DNA of 64,000 nt. Origin: Brasenia schreberi (Eukaryota; Streptophyta; Magnoliopsida; Nymphaeales; Cabombaceae). Within the stretch, counting starts at the first letter, position 1, and each line of letters starts with the position of its first letter. The stretch is taken from contig JAYKKT010000090.1 of NCBI GenBank assembly GCA_036023115.1, forward strand, positions 31,289,001 to 31,353,000, read 5' to 3'. The notes beneath the pieces are model-generated. The model saw only the letters and a program-made list of their open reading frames with translations, was not told where the DNA came from and searched no databases. This document shows positions 63,321 through 64,000 of this stretch, piece after piece. The position numbers and the translations under genes are program-made.

Positions 63321-63787
63321 ACACACACACACATCCACGCACAGGCAAATGCTTTGAACATGCTACCTATTGATGATTTCATTTTTTATTATTGGAAATT
63401 TAAGGTCGATTTGGCAAATTCTATGGTGACCATGAGAGGCAAACCCAAAATATTTGCTTTAGAGATCCCAACATCCTCCTGTAAATGTTCAATTTTCAAA
63501 GAATTAGGAAGCTGTTTGATTTGAACCTTTTTGGCGAGCTAAAATCTAAGTCCTCTTGATATGGATTCCAAGCTTTAAGGGTTACAACGCAACACTGAGT
63601 TTCTCGTGCACCTAATGATGATGAATATTGTGTGAGATCACCTTGTGCCCATGCATATCCCCTTGGCACCAAGGGCGAGAGAGGCAACGTAACCACGAGG
63701 GTCAGCGATGGCGCCGGCAGCCACCACTGCTATGTCTCTATCTCCGACGATGTCCACAACCCTCGGCAGCAAACCTATCAAACCCAC
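62602..63787 (-). CDS. Nitronate monooxygenase-like (2-nitropropane dioxygenase family), 3' exons only
   Basis: Three exons in transcript order: 63642-63787, 62991-63216, 62602-62820. They read GLLPRVVDIVGDRDIAVVAA, GAIADPRGYVASLALGAKGI, CMGT (an FMN-binding barrel segment with the glycine-rich phosphate loop), then FVASEEAYAHDYYKQQLLHY and CLNTPFHNQWKNAPEDVEND, then TVLRRFAGQVANRTTAGELE and NMVMYGGQGVGLITEILPAG to the stop at 62602. Phases agree; the donor at 62990 is GT but weak (GTCTTT). Family members are FMN enzymes that oxidise alkyl nitronates; the plant substrate is uncertain. The N-terminal half must lie beyond the window. A CT/CA microsatellite sits in its intron. Confidence 0.85.
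63281..63333. repeat. (TC)n(CA)n microsatellite in an intron
   Basis: About 19 TC units followed by about 6 CA units, between two exons of the nitronate monooxygenase-like gene. Confidence 0.9.
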
Positions 63788-64000
63788 CTGTATTATTCAC
63801 ATTAAAAAATCAATTAGCACCTTCAACTTCACATACATAGAAGAAAGCACCTGCTTTGTGGATCTATAAGAACCGTGGAGAATAAATGCCACGAAGAATA
63901 TCACAGTTAAACTGCATATCACACACACACACACACATATATATATATAGTAAAAATGACATGAAGATGATCATCATTATTGAACAAGCCAGCTTACGTG
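63788..64000 (-). other. Intron of the nitronate monooxygenase-like gene
   Basis: No exon recognised up to the window edge. A CA/TA run lies at about 63920-63950. Confidence 0.5.

Overview
This is nuclear DNA from a flowering plant. The evidence is large multi-exon genes with GT-AG introns, plant-only families (a CAMTA transcription factor, a GFS12-type BEACH/WD40 protein, a class III peroxidase), plant Ty1/copia, LINE and hAT elements, and long GA/TA/CA microsatellites. I cannot name the species from sequence alone.

Layout. (1) 0.7-23.5 kb, minus strand: one very large gene, a GFS12-like protein. I assembled it as 17 exons that keep frame throughout and give 1,664 residues. Its introns have absorbed transposons: intron 12 holds a complete copia element (310-bp LTRs, TTATG target duplication) that itself contains a second copia, a hAT element and a 32-bp LINE tail; intron 4 holds a degraded LINE and a small LTR element with a GATAA duplication. 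(2) 23.5-30.6 kb: mostly non-coding, with a broken 3' part of an ATP-citrate lyase subunit A gene (minus). (3) 30.7-41.5 kb, plus strand: an apparently intact 12-exon CAMTA gene (1,110 residues), preceded by two tiny upstream ORFs that abut each other and the main start. (4) 43.6-44.8 kb: two broken antioxidant genes head to head, a last-exon fragment of 1-Cys peroxiredoxin (minus) and a class III peroxidase pseudogene (plus). (5) 44.9-54.0 kb: about 8 kb of complex tandem repeat with short sub-units and a longer period near 770 bp, interrupted by a second copy of the hAT element. (6) 54.0-62.6 kb: no gene I can recognise; local duplications, degenerate coding-like stretches and a 452-bp inverted-repeat element. 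(7) 62.6-63.8 kb, minus: the 3' exons of a nitronate monooxygenase-like gene that continues off the right edge.

The three live genes act in separate processes (endomembrane/vacuolar trafficking, calcium-responsive transcription, flavin-dependent oxidation), so nothing suggests a functional cluster. The most interesting points are the BEACH domain lying inside a split pseudokinase, the stop-start uORF chain before CAMTA, the four-way transposon nest inside a working intron, and the higher-order satellite. I found no convincing wholly new biological system.
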